Shown: positions 15,370-23,729, counted from the first letter of the stretch. The stretch is DNA of 60,322 bases from an uncultured Bacteroidota bacterium (GCA_902762805.1 CACWPQ010000017.1:1-60322); one strand, 5' to 3'. Notes: generated from the letters alone by a model not told the origin. Program-made: numbers and translations.

Positions 15370-16407
15370 ATGGAACATAGAGATAGACCGATAATCATTG
15401 CAGGCCCCTGCAGCGCCGAGAGCCGCGGGCAGCTGCGCGAGGCCACAGAAGCGATCAGCAGCCTGCCACAAGTGAAGATGATACGCGCCGGCGTGTGGAA
15501 ACCGCGCACACGTCCGGGGGGATTTGAAGGCATGGGCGAGGAGGCGCTACAGTGGATGCAGGTGCTGATGAAAGAGTTTGGCGTGGAATACTGCTGCGAG
15601 GTGGCACGGCCAGAGCACGTGGCGCTGTGCCAACGGTATGGCATCCGGGCGGTGTGGCTCGGGGCGCGCACCACAGGCAACCCCTTTATGGTGGAGGAGA
15701 TTTGCGAGGCGATGCGGGGCAGCGGGATGGGGGTGATGGTGAAGAACCCGATGAGTCCGGACCTGAAGCTATGGGTTGGGGCGATAGAGCGCGTGCAACT
15801 GGCCGGCGCACAGGAGGTGATGGCGGTGCACCGCGGCTTCGACGTCTACAACAACGAGGGGTTGCGGAACGCGCCGATGTGGGAGCTGGCGCTGCGGCTG
15901 CGGCGCGAGCTGCCGGAGGTGCCGCTGCTGTGCGACCCGAGCCACCTGGGCGGCAGCCGCGAGCGGGTGGCGGCTCTCTCGCTGGCGGCGATGCAGCTGG
16001 GCTACGACGGGCTGATGGTGGAGGTGCACCCCCACCCTACCCTGGCGCTGACGGACGCGGCACAGCAGCTGACGCCCGGCGAGCTGGCCACCCTGCTGGA
16101 CAATATAAAAGAGCAGAAGCACCAGGCGACGGACGCCGAGGTGCTGCGGCTGACGCCGCTGCGGAGGCAGATGGACGATGTGGACCACGAGTTGCTGCGG
16201 CTGCTGGGCCGGCGGATGGAGCTGTCGAGGGAGATAGCCGGCGTGAAGCGCGAGACGGGCATGAGCGTCTACCAGTCGAAGCGGTGGGAGGAGGTGCTGG
16301 CGGACCGGCTGCGGCTGGCCGAGACGCTGGGGCTGGACAGCGACTTTGTGCGCGAGCTGCTGGAGAAGATCCACGGTGAGAGCGTGCGTGTGCAGATGAA
16401 GGGATGA
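15370..16407 (+). CDS. Bifunctional DAHP synthase / chorismate mutase (type II)
   Basis: First step of the shikimate pathway (phosphoenolpyruvate plus erythrose 4-phosphate) fused to chorismate mutase, which leads to phenylalanine and tyrosine. 345 residues. The N-terminal KDO8P/DAHP synthase barrel shows GPCSAES (12-18), AGVWKPRTRPGGFEG and LCDPSHLGG. The C-terminal about 80 residues (LRRQMDDVDHELLRLLGRRM) are an AroQ-type mutase helix bundle that may also act as a feedback sensor. The ATG at 15370 was chosen because the -7 element lies just upstream and the barrel starts at once; the frame is open far upstream but that is read-through over other genes. Confidence 0.95.
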   Translation: MEHRDRPIIIAGPCSAESRGQLREATEAISSLPQVKMIRAGVWKPRTRPGGFEGMGEEALQWMQVLMKEFGVEYCCEVARPEHVALCQRYGIRAVWLGARTTGNPFMVEEICEAMRGSGMGVMVKNPMSPDLKLWVGAIERVQLAGAQEVMAVHRGFDVYNNEGLRNAPMWELALRLRRELPEVPLLCDPSHLGGSRERVAALSLAAMQLGYDGLMVEVHPHPTLALTDAAQQLTPGELATLLDNIKEQKHQATDAEVLRLTPLRRQMDDVDHELLRLLGRRMELSREIAGVKRETGMSVYQSKRWEEVLADRLRLAETLGLDSDFVRELLEKIHGESVRVQMKG

Positions 16408-16411
16408 AAAA

Positions 16412-16440
16412 AGCCCCGTCCAAAGAACTGGACAGGGCCA
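16412..16440. terminator. Hairpin between the DAHP synthase and rpmA genes
   Basis: GCCC-GTCC and GGAC-GGGC (about 16413-16438) form a GC stem with a short A run on both sides. It lies between convergent genes and can serve both. Confidence 0.6.
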
Positions 16441-16469
16441 TCGCAAAACTATGAAAAAAAATTACTGTC

Positions 16470-16727
16470 TTATTCTGCGGGCACTACGGAGACGTAGCTG
16501 CGGTCCTCGCGGCCTTTGTGGAATTTGACCACGCCGTCGACGAGAGCGAAGAGGGTGTGATCGCGGCCGATGCCGACGTTCTTGCCGGGGTTGTGGGCGG
16601 TGCCGCGCTGGCGGACGATGATGTTGCCGGCGATGCACTTTTGGCCGCCAAATATTTTGACGCCAAGTCGTTTGCTTTCGGATTCGCGACCGTTGCTGGA
16701 ACTACCTACACCTTTTTTGTGAGCCAT
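16470..16727 (-). CDS. rpmA: 50S ribosomal protein L27
   Basis: 85 residues, full family length. It starts [20 protein letters not shown] and contains KFGG-like KIFGGQ and the conserved [20 protein letters not shown] segment. L27 contacts tRNA at the peptidyl-transferase centre. There is no long N-terminal leader of the kind cleaved in Firmicutes. It is the second gene of the rplU-rpmA operon, 79 bp after rplU; that gap contains a short dispersed repeat (16731-16767). Confidence 0.98.
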   Translation of the reverse strand: MAHKKGVGSSSNGRESESKRLGVKIFGGQKCIAGNIIVRQRGTAHNPGKNVGIGRDHTLFALVDGVVKFHKGREDRSYVSVVPAE

Positions 16728-16730
16728 ATC

Positions 16731-16767
16731 TTTCTAATTTTGAATTTTGAACTTTGAATTTTGAAAG
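16731..16767. repeat. Short dispersed repeat (TTGAATTTTGAA type), intergenic copy
   Basis: Alternating TTGAATTTTGAA-like units between rplU and rpmA. The same family occurs inside genes at 10173-10243, 18283-18317, 21758-21797, 31226-31262 and 32350-32383. Confidence 0.7.
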
Positions 16768-16806
16768 GTGGGATTGAGAAATCCGACTTTCGTCATTCGT
16801 GATTGA

Positions 16807-17115
16807 TTAGTTGATGCTATCGATTTTGATTTGGGTCAGATAGTCGCGGTGGCCGTTCATTTTCTGGAAGCCTTTGCGACGGATTTTTTTGAAGACCAAA
16901 ACCTTATCGCCCTTGAGATGGCGGAGGACGGTGGCCTTGACGGAGGAGCCGTTGATGTAGGGCTTGCCGATTTCGACCTTGCCATCATTGTCTTTAAGCA
17001 TCACGGTGTCAAAAGAGACTTCGCTGCCTTCGTCGTTGTGGAGGCGGTTGACGAAGATCTTCTGATCTTGGGCGACCTTGAATTGCTTGCCTGCGATTTC
17101 TACGATTGCGTACAT
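16807..17115 (-). CDS. rplU: 50S ribosomal protein L21
   Basis: 102 residues, the normal length. It begins MYAIVEIAGKQFKVAQDQKI and ends with the conserved region rich in lysine and arginine (KIRRKGFQKMNGHRDYLTQI). L21 binds 23S rRNA domain I in early 50S assembly. First gene of the operon with rpmA, read from the promoter at 17185-17215, which is almost identical to the rpsO promoter at 41813-41843. Confidence 0.98.
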   Translation of the reverse strand: MYAIVEIAGKQFKVAQDQKIFVNRLHNDEGSEVSFDTVMLKDNDGKVEIGKPYINGSSVKATVLRHLKGDKVLVFKKIRRKGFQKMNGHRDYLTQIKIDSIN

Positions 17116-17184
17116 TTTCTAATTTGTTGTTTTTTAATTACTTTCACTCATTTCCGAGGGTTTTTTGACCCTTATTTCGGACTG

Positions 17185-17215
17185 CAAAGATACGACCTTT
17201 TCTGATACTGGCAAA
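17185..17215 (-). promoter_or_regulatory. rplU promoter
   Basis: -33 TTTG (17215-17212), 19-nt spacer CCAGTATCAGAAAAGGTCG, -7 TATCTTTG (17192-17185). The spacer is nearly the same as that of the rpsO promoter (CCAGTTCAGAAAAAGGTCG), which suggests a shared regulatory feature rather than consensus alone. Confidence 0.75.
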
Positions 17216-17261
17216 ATTTTTTTTATTTTTTTTGTTTTTCTGTTGTTTTACGGGTGGGGTT

Positions 17262-17347
17262 TTCTAGGGGGATGGTAGGGGTTCTGTAGGGGAATAGTTA
17301 GGCCTTTTCGCATTATTACCCATCGATGGGTAATGATGGATACTTTT
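17262..17347. repeat. Intergenic repeat, copy 1 of 4
   Basis: Starts AGGGGGATGGTAGGGGTTCT, continues through AGTTAGGCC, and ends with the palindrome ATTACCCATCGATGGGTAAT and GGATACTTTT. It touches the stop codon of the minus-strand DUF4249 gene at 17348. Related copies: 30481-30562, 41935-42022, 57387-57450. Confidence 0.75.
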
Positions 17348-18325
17348 TTACCGGGGGAGGGTGTCGGGGTCGAATGAGAACTGGTTGGTGGCGGAGCCGG
17401 CGAAGACGCCGAGGGCGCCTTCGAGGTTGGAGCGCACTTGGCCTTGCTCGGCGAAGAAGTTGTTGCCGGAGCCTTGGCGCGAGACGTCGATGAGGTAGCG
17501 CAGGCGTGCGGGGGTCAGGGATTGGAGTTTGACTGTGTATTCGTGTTTGAAAGGTGGGATTTCGTTGGTGTCGCGGAGGTTGATGATGTTGAGTGTGACG
17601 GGGTAGACTTGTCCGTTGATGGCGCTGTCGATGAAGATGTTGCGGGTGTAGATGCGTCCGGCCATGGGGAGGATGAAGGAGTTGTCGCCTTGGATTTCGG
17701 GGTTGGAGGGGAGGAGGAAGTAGGTGTTGCGGACGGTGTCGACGGTGTCGATGGAGGGGTGCCAGGTGCCGGTGAGGGTGTCGTAGACGCGTCGCCAGTG
17801 GTTGCGGCGGAGGCCGCTGTCGCGGACGGAGACGGTGAGGTTGTAGTATTCGGTGAGGTCTGGGCGGTCGTGGAGGGTGAAGTGTGTCTGGTAGTAGCGG
17901 AGGGCGGCGCCGGAGTGGTTGCGAATGGAGATGTCGGTGAGGTGGGGGGTGTAGGGGATGTAGGTGCGGCCGTGGACGGTGCCGCGGGGGGTGGTGACGT
18001 CGATGCTGAGGCTGTCGCCTTCGGCGAGGGTGTAGGGGAAGAAGTATTTGCATCGGCTGACGGAGTCGGGGGCGTAGGGGATGCCGTTGACGGAGAGGGT
18101 GAGGTGTGCGCCGGGGACGGGCTGGTCGTTGGAGGGGTCGAGGAAGAAGCGCGTGTGGGCGAAGTAGACGAAGGCGCGCTGGTCGGGCACGGGGAGGCCG
18201 TTGAGGACGAGCTTGGCGGCGGAGGGGTCGTCGTCGATCTCGATTACCTTCTCGCAGGAGACGAAGAGGAGAAGGAGGAGGAGAATTGAAAATTGAAAAT
18301 TGAGAATTGAAAATTTATGTTTCAT
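17348..18325 (-). CDS. DUF4249-family outer-membrane lipoprotein partner of the TonB receptor
   Basis: 325 residues with a lipobox at LLLLLFVSC (Cys about 24), followed by the acidic stretch and beta-rich body typical of DUF4249 proteins. In Bacteroidetes these genes follow TonB-dependent receptors, here the gene at 18353, and probably act as the surface lipoprotein of the uptake pair; the ligand is unknown. The gap to the receptor gene is 27 bp, so the two are co-transcribed. The hydrophobic core of the signal peptide (KFSILNFQFSILL) is encoded by a TTGAATTTTGAA-type dispersed repeat (18283-18317). Confidence 0.82.
   Translation of the reverse strand: MKHKFSILNFQFSILLLLLLFVSCEKVIEIDDDPSAAKLVLNGLPVPDQRAFVYFAHTRFFLDPSNDQPVPGAHLTLSVNGIPYAPDSVSRCKYFFPYTLAEGDSLSIDVTTPRGTVHGRTYIPYTPHLTDISIRNHSGAALRYYQTHFTLHDRPDLTEYYNLTVSVRDSGLRRNHWRRVYDTLTGTWHPSIDTVDTVRNTYFLLPSNPEIQGDNSFILPMAGRIYTRNIFIDSAINGQVYPVTLNIINLRDTNEIPPFKHEYTVKLQSLTPARLRYLIDVSRQGSGNNFFAEQGQVRSNLEGALGVFAGSATNQFSFDPDTLPR
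18283..18317. repeat. Short dispersed repeat inside the DUF4249 signal-peptide codons
   Basis: Four AATTGAAA-like units run in frame directly after the fourth codon and supply most of the signal peptide. Confidence 0.65.
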
Positions 18326-18352
18326 ATATATAATGTGGTTATATTTGTTGTT

Positions 18353-20887
18353 TTAGAAATAGAGTGTGTAGCCGAAGGAGGGGAGGATGGGGAAGAGGGA
18401 GAGCTGGACGAGGGCGGTGGGGTAGTTTCGGTAGGTGTCGCGGCGGGAGCGGTAGAGCATGTAGGGGTTTTGGCGGTTGTAGACGTTGTAGATGGAGACG
18501 TTGATGGTGCGGCGGCAGCGTTTGAACTTGCGGTGGAAGTTGGCGCCGAGGTCGAGGCGGTGGTAGTCGGGCATGCGGTAGTTGTTGCGCCCCTCGACGT
18601 CGCTCAGCGAGCCGCGTCCCATGCCGTTGCCGGTCTGGTCGTAGGCGTCGGGGTCTTCCTGTGCGGCGGGGTAGGAGCGTGTGGCGAGGGAGGCGGCGTT
18701 GCCGGTGGAGTAGACCCAGGTGGCGCTGAGGTCGATGGTGGGGGAGAGTTTATAGGAGAGGACGATGGAGAGGTCGTGTCGGCGGTCGTACTTGGCGGGG
18801 AACTCGCGGCCGCCGTTGATGATTTGTCCCGGGCGGTCGAAGAGGTGTGTGGTGCGGCTCCAGGTGTAGCCGAGCCATCCGGTGAGGTTGCCTATCTCGC
18901 GCTGGACGAGGAATTCGACGCCGTAGCTGCGGCCCTGGCCGCTGTAGACGAGGTTTTCCCAGCGGTCGGCGGCGCCGAGGAAGGTGGCGCCGTCCTTGTA
19001 CTCGATGATGTTGTCCATGTGCTTGTAGTAGGCCTCGAGGGAGAAGTCGGCGATGCCGCTGAGGGCGTAGAAGAGGCCGGCGGCCACCTGGTGCGAGGTC
19101 ATGGGCTTTATGCGGTCGGTGACGGGGACCCAGAGGTCGGTGGGGAGGGTGACGGAGGTGGTGGAGAGGAGGTGGACATACTGGGTCATCATGGCGTAGC
19201 CGGCCTTGACCGAGAGATCGGGCGTGAGCATGACGCGGCCGGAGACGCGCGGCTGGAGGGAGGGGTAGAAAGCGTTCTGCACCTTGAAGGCGCTCAGGTG
19301 CAGGCCGGCGTTGAGCTTGACGGCCTCGGTGATGGACCAGTCGTCCTCGATGAAGGCCACCATGTCGTTGGCCGGGATGACGCCGGCGAAGATGCTGGAG
19401 TCGAAGCGGAGGGCGCCCTCCATCTGTATGGAGTCGAAGTAGTCGATGCTGGCCTCGGCCACCTCGGGGGTGAACCAGTGGCGAGTGAAGCAGGCGCCGA
19501 ACTTGACGTTGTGGTCGGGGTTGGGCGTGAAGTCGAAGTCGGCGCGGAGGGTGCCCTCCTTGATGCCGGAGGTGTAGTCGGCGGTGACGGTGGAGGGGTT
19601 GGGGTCGGAGGGGGAAGCCAACTTGCGGACGCTGCCGACGATGTTGTTGTGGTACTGCGTGTAGGAGGCCGAGAGGTTGAAGAAGAGGCGCGGGGTGAGT
19701 GCGTAGTTCCAACGGAGGGAGCCGACGAGGTTGCCCCACTGGGTGGAGAAGCCGAGGTTCATGTCCTCGCCGAGGGAGGAGACGGTGCTGACGTCGCCGT
19801 GGAGCTTGTCGTCGCCCATGTAGAACGAGGCGTAGAGGCGGCTCTTGTCGCTGAATTTGTGGGTGATCTTGGCGTTGAGGTCGTAGAAGTAGTAGCCGGC
19901 GTCGAGTTTCGCCTGGTCGACCACGTCGGGTGCGGGCTCGTCGTTGGTGCCTGTGAGGGCCATCATTATGGGGATGAGCAGCAGCTCGGCATAGGTGCGG
20001 CGGGCCGAGATGCTGAAGGTGGTCTTCTCCTTGACAATGGGGCCCTCGAGGTTGAACTTGGCCGAGATGAGACCCACCGAGAGGTTGCCGTGCAGCTCGC
20101 GGTCGTTGCCGTTGTTCTGCGTCACGTCGAGCACGGCCGAGAGGCGGCCGCCGAAGCGGGCGGGGAAGGAGCCCTTGTAGAGCGTAACGTTCTTGATGGC
20201 GTCGGTGTTGAAGGCGGAGAAGAAGCCTCCCATGTGGCTGACGTTGTAGAGTGGCACGCCGTCGAGGAGGAAGAGGTTCTCGTCGGGGCCGCCGCCGCGG
20301 ACGTACATGCCGCTGTTGCCCTCGCTGCCGCTCTGCACACCGGGCATGAGCTGGAGGGCCTTGATGAGGTCGGCCTCGCCGAACATGACGGGGACGGACT
20401 TGATTTTCTCCATGGTCATCTCAGTGGCACTCATCTGGGAGGAGCGGGTGTCCCCTGCCCTTTCAGCCACGATGGTCACCTCGTCGAGCATGACCGAGGG
20501 CTTGAGGCGGATGTTGAGCTCGTGGTTGCGGTCGAGCTTGAGGCGGAAGGTCTGGGGCTCGTAGCCGACGAAGGAGACCTTGATGTCGACCGAATCGGCG
20601 CGGAGCGTGAGCGAGTAGCGGCCGTAGAGGTTGGTGACAGTGCCCTTGCCGCTGCGGGCGTCGACCACGGTGGCGCCGATAAGCGTCTCGCCGTTGGCGG
20701 CGTCGGTGATGGTGCCGCTGAGGGTGCGGCTCTGCGCCGCCGCGAGGAGGGGCAGGAGGAGGAAGGTCAGGAGCAAGAAGCCCCGCAGGGGCGCAGGCTT
20801 ACAGGCAGGGGTTTTAACCCCTGCACGGCGACATGACGCTACACGAAACCCCGAAGGGGTGACAGGATTATTACTGGATGAATGCAT
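18353..20887 (-). CDS. TonB-dependent outer-membrane receptor with carboxypeptidase-regulatory-like N-domain
   Basis: 844 residues. After a signal peptide (hydrophobic core about 36-50, AAAQS near 48-53) comes a CarboxypepD_reg-like domain (RTLSGTITDAANGETLIGAT), a plug (EADLIKALQLMPGVQSGSEG; MYVRGGGPDENLFLLDGVPL) and a long beta barrel ending in an aromatic residue (LPSFGYTLYF). It pairs with the DUF4249 lipoprotein at 17348. The start is odd: the first about 35 codons from the only ATG lie inside REP DNA and overlap the end of RAYT 2, so the original start was probably overwritten. A non-ATG start nearer residue 35 is an alternative. Confidence 0.9.
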   Translation of the reverse strand: MHSSSNNPVTPSGFRVASCRRAGVKTPACKPAPLRGFLLLTFLLLPLLAAAQSRTLSGTITDAANGETLIGATVVDARSGKGTVTNLYGRYSLTLRADSVDIKVSFVGYEPQTFRLKLDRNHELNIRLKPSVMLDEVTIVAERAGDTRSSQMSATEMTMEKIKSVPVMFGEADLIKALQLMPGVQSGSEGNSGMYVRGGGPDENLFLLDGVPLYNVSHMGGFFSAFNTDAIKNVTLYKGSFPARFGGRLSAVLDVTQNNGNDRELHGNLSVGLISAKFNLEGPIVKEKTTFSISARRTYAELLLIPIMMALTGTNDEPAPDVVDQAKLDAGYYFYDLNAKITHKFSDKSRLYASFYMGDDKLHGDVSTVSSLGEDMNLGFSTQWGNLVGSLRWNYALTPRLFFNLSASYTQYHNNIVGSVRKLASPSDPNPSTVTADYTSGIKEGTLRADFDFTPNPDHNVKFGACFTRHWFTPEVAEASIDYFDSIQMEGALRFDSSIFAGVIPANDMVAFIEDDWSITEAVKLNAGLHLSAFKVQNAFYPSLQPRVSGRVMLTPDLSVKAGYAMMTQYVHLLSTTSVTLPTDLWVPVTDRIKPMTSHQVAAGLFYALSGIADFSLEAYYKHMDNIIEYKDGATFLGAADRWENLVYSGQGRSYGVEFLVQREIGNLTGWLGYTWSRTTHLFDRPGQIINGGREFPAKYDRRHDLSIVLSYKLSPTIDLSATWVYSTGNAASLATRSYPAAQEDPDAYDQTGNGMGRGSLSDVEGRNNYRMPDYHRLDLGANFHRKFKRCRRTINVSIYNVYNRQNPYMLYRSRRDTYRNYPTALVQLSLFPILPSFGYTLYF
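20777..20865. repeat. REP-like cluster, left side of RAYT 2
   Basis: CAGGGGTTTTAACCCCTG (20806-20823) and ACCCCGAAGGGGT (20849-20861) hairpins separated by about 25 bp, followed by GACAGG. Inverted relative to the cluster at 21349-21445. It encodes the first part of the TonB receptor reading frame. Confidence 0.75.
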
Positions 20888-21326
20888 ATCCGTCTGTGTT
20901 ATCTATATTATATATTTTTGCAAATTTTTCCATTTCCTCTCGAAATGTTCTCTGCCGATGGTGTTCCTCTTGGTTGGCGATGTATCTGTGTGTCTTGTCC
21001 AGCAAAGTCGGACTGACCGAAAAAGCGCCATACCCTTCTTGCCACGAAAACTTGGAATACCTCGGAGACACTTCCTTAATCCATTTGCTGCTCTTGGCTT
21101 TAACCGTGCGAACAAAGTCGGACAAGGCAATGGTGGGTGGGATGGAGGCCAGGATGTGTACATGGTCGGACACGCCTCCCACAATGAACGACAAACCACC
21201 TAAAGAGCGGACAATACCACCGATATAATCAAAGAGGCGGGGCATATCCCCGTTCGCGACGGTTACGCCGGCGGACTTGACATGGAATGTGATGTGAATA
21301 TCGTTCTTAACAAGCGAGTTGGGCAT
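20871..21326 (-). CDS. REP-associated tyrosine transposase (RAYT, Y1/IS200-like) 2
   Basis: A 151-residue Y1 transposase with the HUH motif in DHVHILAS, a likely nucleophile Tyr in THRYIANQEEHH, and the WQEGYGAFSVS segment of the family. It is only distantly related to RAYT 1 (8039) and uses a different REP family, whose palindromes flank it in inverted orientation. It lies between folK and the TonB receptor, all on the minus strand. Its last codons overlap the receptor's apparent ATG out of frame. No tnpB is present. Confidence 0.88.
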   Translation of the reverse strand: MPNSLVKNDIHITFHVKSAGVTVANGDMPRLFDYIGGIVRSLGGLSFIVGGVSDHVHILASIPPTIALSDFVRTVKAKSSKWIKEVSPRYSKFSWQEGYGAFSVSPTLLDKTHRYIANQEEHHRQRTFREEMEKFAKIYNIDNTDGYAFIQ

Positions 21327-21338
21327 GGCAGGGTGTTT

Positions 21339-21938
21339 TTATTCAGTTCCTGTCACCCCCTGCGGGGGTTCAGGATTTGTGGACGCATGGTGTGCAGGGG
21401 TTGAAACCCCTGCCTGTGTGCCTGTTACCCACTGCGTGGGTTCAGCCAGCATTTCGGCCACACTTTTACCCAACACGGGGTGGACATAGTCGGGCATCAC
21501 CTCGGCGAGGGGTTCGAGGACGAAGCGGCGGAGGTGCATGCGGGGATGGGGGACGGTGAGGTCGGGCTCGTCGATGACCTCCGAGTCGTAGAAGATGATG
21601 TCGATGTCGATGGGGCGGGAGGTGTATTTGCGAGTGAGGGGTGAGGGGTGAGGAGTGAGGAGTTTGCGCTGGCGGCCCAGCTGCTTCTCAATGGCGAGGG
21701 CCTGGCGGAGCACGTCGCGGGCGGAGAGTTCGGTCTCCACCAGCAAAGCCCGATTGAGAAAATTCTCAATTTTCAATTTTGGATTTTCAATTTCAAAGTC
21801 GCCCCAGGGCTCGGTCTCATAGAGTGCAGAAGCAAGGGCTACGGAGCCGACACGCTGGCGTATCAACTCTGTAGCCCTGTGGATTAGGGCGTGGCGGTCG
21901 CCTTGGTTGCCACCGAGGAGAAGGGCCACGCTGTGCAT
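21339..21938 (-). CDS. folK: 2-amino-4-hydroxy-6-hydroxymethyldihydropteridine diphosphokinase
   Basis: Transfers pyrophosphate from ATP to 6-hydroxymethyl-dihydropterin in folate synthesis. 199 residues. Conserved parts are LLLGGNQGDR at the start, YETEPWG, and RPIDIDIIFYD with VPHPRMHLRRFVLEPLAEV. Two in-frame repeat-derived insertions are visible: EIENPKLKIEN after PWGDF (21758-21797) and LLTPHPSPLTRK (21631-21665). The last about 32 residues (from TQWVTGTQAG) are encoded by REP DNA and are foreign to the family. The ATG overlaps the glnA stop (TGATG), so the two are translationally coupled. The catalytic core looks complete. Confidence 0.92.
   Translation of the reverse strand: MHSVALLLGGNQGDRHALIHRATELIRQRVGSVALASALYETEPWGDFEIENPKLKIENFLNRALLVETELSARDVLRQALAIEKQLGRQRKLLTPHPSPLTRKYTSRPIDIDIIFYDSEVIDEPDLTVPHPRMHLRRFVLEPLAEVMPDYVHPVLGKSVAEMLAEPTQWVTGTQAGVSTPAHHASTNPEPPQGVTGTE
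21349..21445. repeat. REP-like cluster, right side of RAYT 2
   Basis: CCTGTCACCCCCTGCGGGGG (hairpin), a 25-bp spacer, then GCAGGGGTTGAAACCCCTGC (hairpin), and a further CCTGTTACCCACTGCGTGGG unit. These match the left cluster in reverse order. The units encode the last about 32 residues of FolK. Confidence 0.75.
21631..21665. repeat. Short dispersed repeat (GAGGGGTGAGG type) inside folK
   Basis: GTGAGGGGTGAGGGGTGAGG followed by further GTGAGGA units, read in frame as LLTPHPSPLTRK just before the conserved RPIDIDI motif. Confidence 0.65.
21758..21797. repeat. Short dispersed repeat (TTTTCAATTTT type) inside folK
   Basis: Read in frame as EIENPKLKIEN between the conserved PWGDF and NRALLVET segments; same family as 31226-31262 and 32350-32383. 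Confidence 0.7.
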
Positions 21939-23446
21939 CAGCCGCAGTGGATAAAGCTCTCGACGAGCTCGAGGGTCTTCTGGGCATCCTTGCCGATGTC
22001 GGCGCGGAGGGTGCGGTCGTTGAAGGCGCGCAGCTGGCCGAGGATGCCGTCGATGAGGGCGGGGGCGAAGATACCGTCCTTCTCATAGAGGGCACGGTCG
22101 CGCTCCAGCAGGTCGGCGCTGGCGGCGCAGCTGTCGGGCAGCACGTCGAGGCGGTTGAGCACATCCTCGTGCTCGAAGATGTTGACGCTGACGTAGCGAT
22201 CCTTGGCATACTGGACGGCATCCTGCATCTCGAAGCCGTGGCGGGCGGCGACGGTCATGCCGGCCAGCAGCAGGTAGACGTTGGCCGAGCCGTCGGGCGT
22301 GCGCAGCTCGATGGTCTGCTTGTAGGTGAAGTCGACCTCCTCTTTCTTCTCCAGCGGGTTGCAGTGGGCCATCATATTGCCGCTGCCCTTGCTCCAGCCG
22401 AGGGGGACGCGGACCATGGCGGAGCGGTTGCGGTCGCCCCAGCAGATGTTGGTGGGGGCCTCCTGGTGGGGCACAAGGCGGAAGTAGGAGGTGGGGTTGG
22501 TGTTGCCGAAGGCGGTGAGGGAGCCGGCCAGCGAGAGGATGCCGGCCATGGTCTTGTGGGCCACGTCGCTCAGCTTGCCGTCGGCGCCGACGTACATGTT
22601 CTTGCCGTCGAGGGTAACGCGGGTGTGGACATGCATGCCGCTGCCGGCCTTGCCGACGGTGATCTTGGGGGCGAAGGTAACGGTGATGCCGTACTTGTAG
22701 CCCAGGGTGCGCATGATCCACTTGGCGATGACGAGCTGGTCGGCGGCGTCCTCGAGGGTGGTGGGAAGGAACTCAATCTCGTTCTGCTCGTACATGGTGT
22801 CGCCCACGGTGAAGTTGCCCACCTCGCTGTGGCCGTACTTGATCATGCCGCCGGCGGCAGCGATGAGGCGCATGGCCTCGGTGCGGTAGTCTTCGAACTT
22901 GCAGAAGGGGGAGGAGGCGTGGTAGCCGCGCTGGTCGGCGGGGAGGTAGTCGTCCTCCTTGGGGGCGATGACGTAGTACTCCAACTCGCCCATCACCTCG
23001 AACTCCATGCCGCCGGTGGCCTCGCGGAATGCGCGGCCGGCCTTGGCGAGGGTGTATTCGGGGGCCATGGCGAAGGGCTCGCCGTCCTTGGTGTAGTAGG
23101 CGCAGAGGATGTCCAGCGTGGGCACATCGGCGAAGGGGTTGAGGAAAGCGGTGCGGAAACGCGGCATGACGTAGAGGTCCGAGTTGCCGGCCTCGAGGAA
23201 GGGGAAGAGGCTGCTGCCGTCCACACGCTCGCCGCTGGTGAGCACCTCGTCGGCGTGTTCCAGGCTCTGGATGACGAAGTTGAGGGTCTTCAGCCGGCCG
23301 TCGTGGGCCATATAGCGGAAGTTGATCATCTCGATGTTGAACTCCTCGATGGCTTTGAGGATATCGGCCTTGGTGAACTCGCACATGGGTTTCTGCAGGA
23401 AGCCCACCAGGGGGTTGGGGTTGAACTTGAGCTGTTCTTGTGTCAT
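21938..23446 (-). CDS. glnA: Glutamine synthetase
   Basis: ATP-dependent ammonia assimilation into glutamine. 502 residues from the ATG at 23446 (MTQEQLKFNPNPLVGFLQK); the frame is open further upstream but those codons lie in repeat DNA. Catalytic-domain signatures are GSGMHVHTRV (glutamate/ammonium site), NPTSYFRLVPHQEAPTNICW and RSAMVRVPLGW. Length and architecture match type I-like enzymes rather than the about 730-residue GSIII also found in Bacteroidetes. Overlaps folK by one base. An intergenic two-hairpin repeat (23519-23655) lies upstream. Confidence 0.95.
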   Translation of the reverse strand: MTQEQLKFNPNPLVGFLQKPMCEFTKADILKAIEEFNIEMINFRYMAHDGRLKTLNFVIQSLEHADEVLTSGERVDGSSLFPFLEAGNSDLYVMPRFRTAFLNPFADVPTLDILCAYYTKDGEPFAMAPEYTLAKAGRAFREATGGMEFEVMGELEYYVIAPKEDDYLPADQRGYHASSPFCKFEDYRTEAMRLIAAAGGMIKYGHSEVGNFTVGDTMYEQNEIEFLPTTLEDAADQLVIAKWIMRTLGYKYGITVTFAPKITVGKAGSGMHVHTRVTLDGKNMYVGADGKLSDVAHKTMAGILSLAGSLTAFGNTNPTSYFRLVPHQEAPTNICWGDRNRSAMVRVPLGWSKGSGNMMAHCNPLEKKEEVDFTYKQTIELRTPDGSANVYLLLAGMTVAARHGFEMQDAVQYAKDRYVSVNIFEHEDVLNRLDVLPDSCAASADLLERDRALYEKDGIFAPALIDGILGQLRAFNDRTLRADIGKDAQKTLELVESFIHCG

Positions 23447-23518
23447 GATATATATTGTTATTAAATTAGTCCATAGATAACGACCAACGGGGCGGTTTAG
23501 TATGCCGAGCGGAAGAAA

Positions 23519-23655
23519 TATTTCCCCGAAAATTCTCCGACAAAAAGCCGAAAAAAGGCCATTTTTCGCCCATACACAACAGCCTGATAAACAGTGGCGA
23601 AGAGGCACCCTCTTCTTCCCCTCTTCTTCCTCTCTTAATCCTATGCAAGGGGGCG
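23519..23655 (-). repeat. Two-hairpin intergenic element, copy 1 (upstream of glnA)
   Basis: Contains AGCCGAAAAAAGGCC (hairpin) and GAAGAGGCACCCTCTTC (hairpin), followed by pyrimidine-rich CTTCCCCTCTTC. A related copy is at 36119-36246, where the first stem reads ACCCGGAAAAAGGGT, a paired change that keeps the stem. It fills most of the 284-bp gap between glnA and the T9SS gene, together with the terminator at 23677; no gene is seen there. Confidence 0.55.
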
Positions 23656-23676
23656 CCCCGGAGAGGGGGTAAAAAA

Positions 23677-23710
23677 GGGCCGAGGCTCCCGTGGAGGGGA
23701 GCCTCGGCCC
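23677..23710 (-). terminator. Terminator of the T9SS cargo gene
   Basis: GGGCCGAGGCTCCC (23677-23690) and GGGAGCCTCGGCCC (23697-23710) form a perfect 14-bp stem. On the minus strand it is followed by TTTTTT. It lies 20 bp after the stop of the gene at 23730. Confidence 0.9.
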
Positions 23711-23729
23711 TAAGAGTTGTCGTGCCGGA

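Noticed and set aside
18317..20836. Long plus-strand open frame opposite the TonB receptor
   Set aside because: Composition is Gly/Val/Glu-rich with no motif; the minus-strand reading has plug and barrel motifs.
23466..23648. Small minus-strand frames at 23466-23648 and 36019-36234 with similar products (both contain a GEEE segment)
   Set aside because: The similarity is explained by the shared two-hairpin DNA repeat; the codons show no coding bias and one frame overlaps promoter DNA of the ZIP gene. Kept as a repeat rather than as genes.
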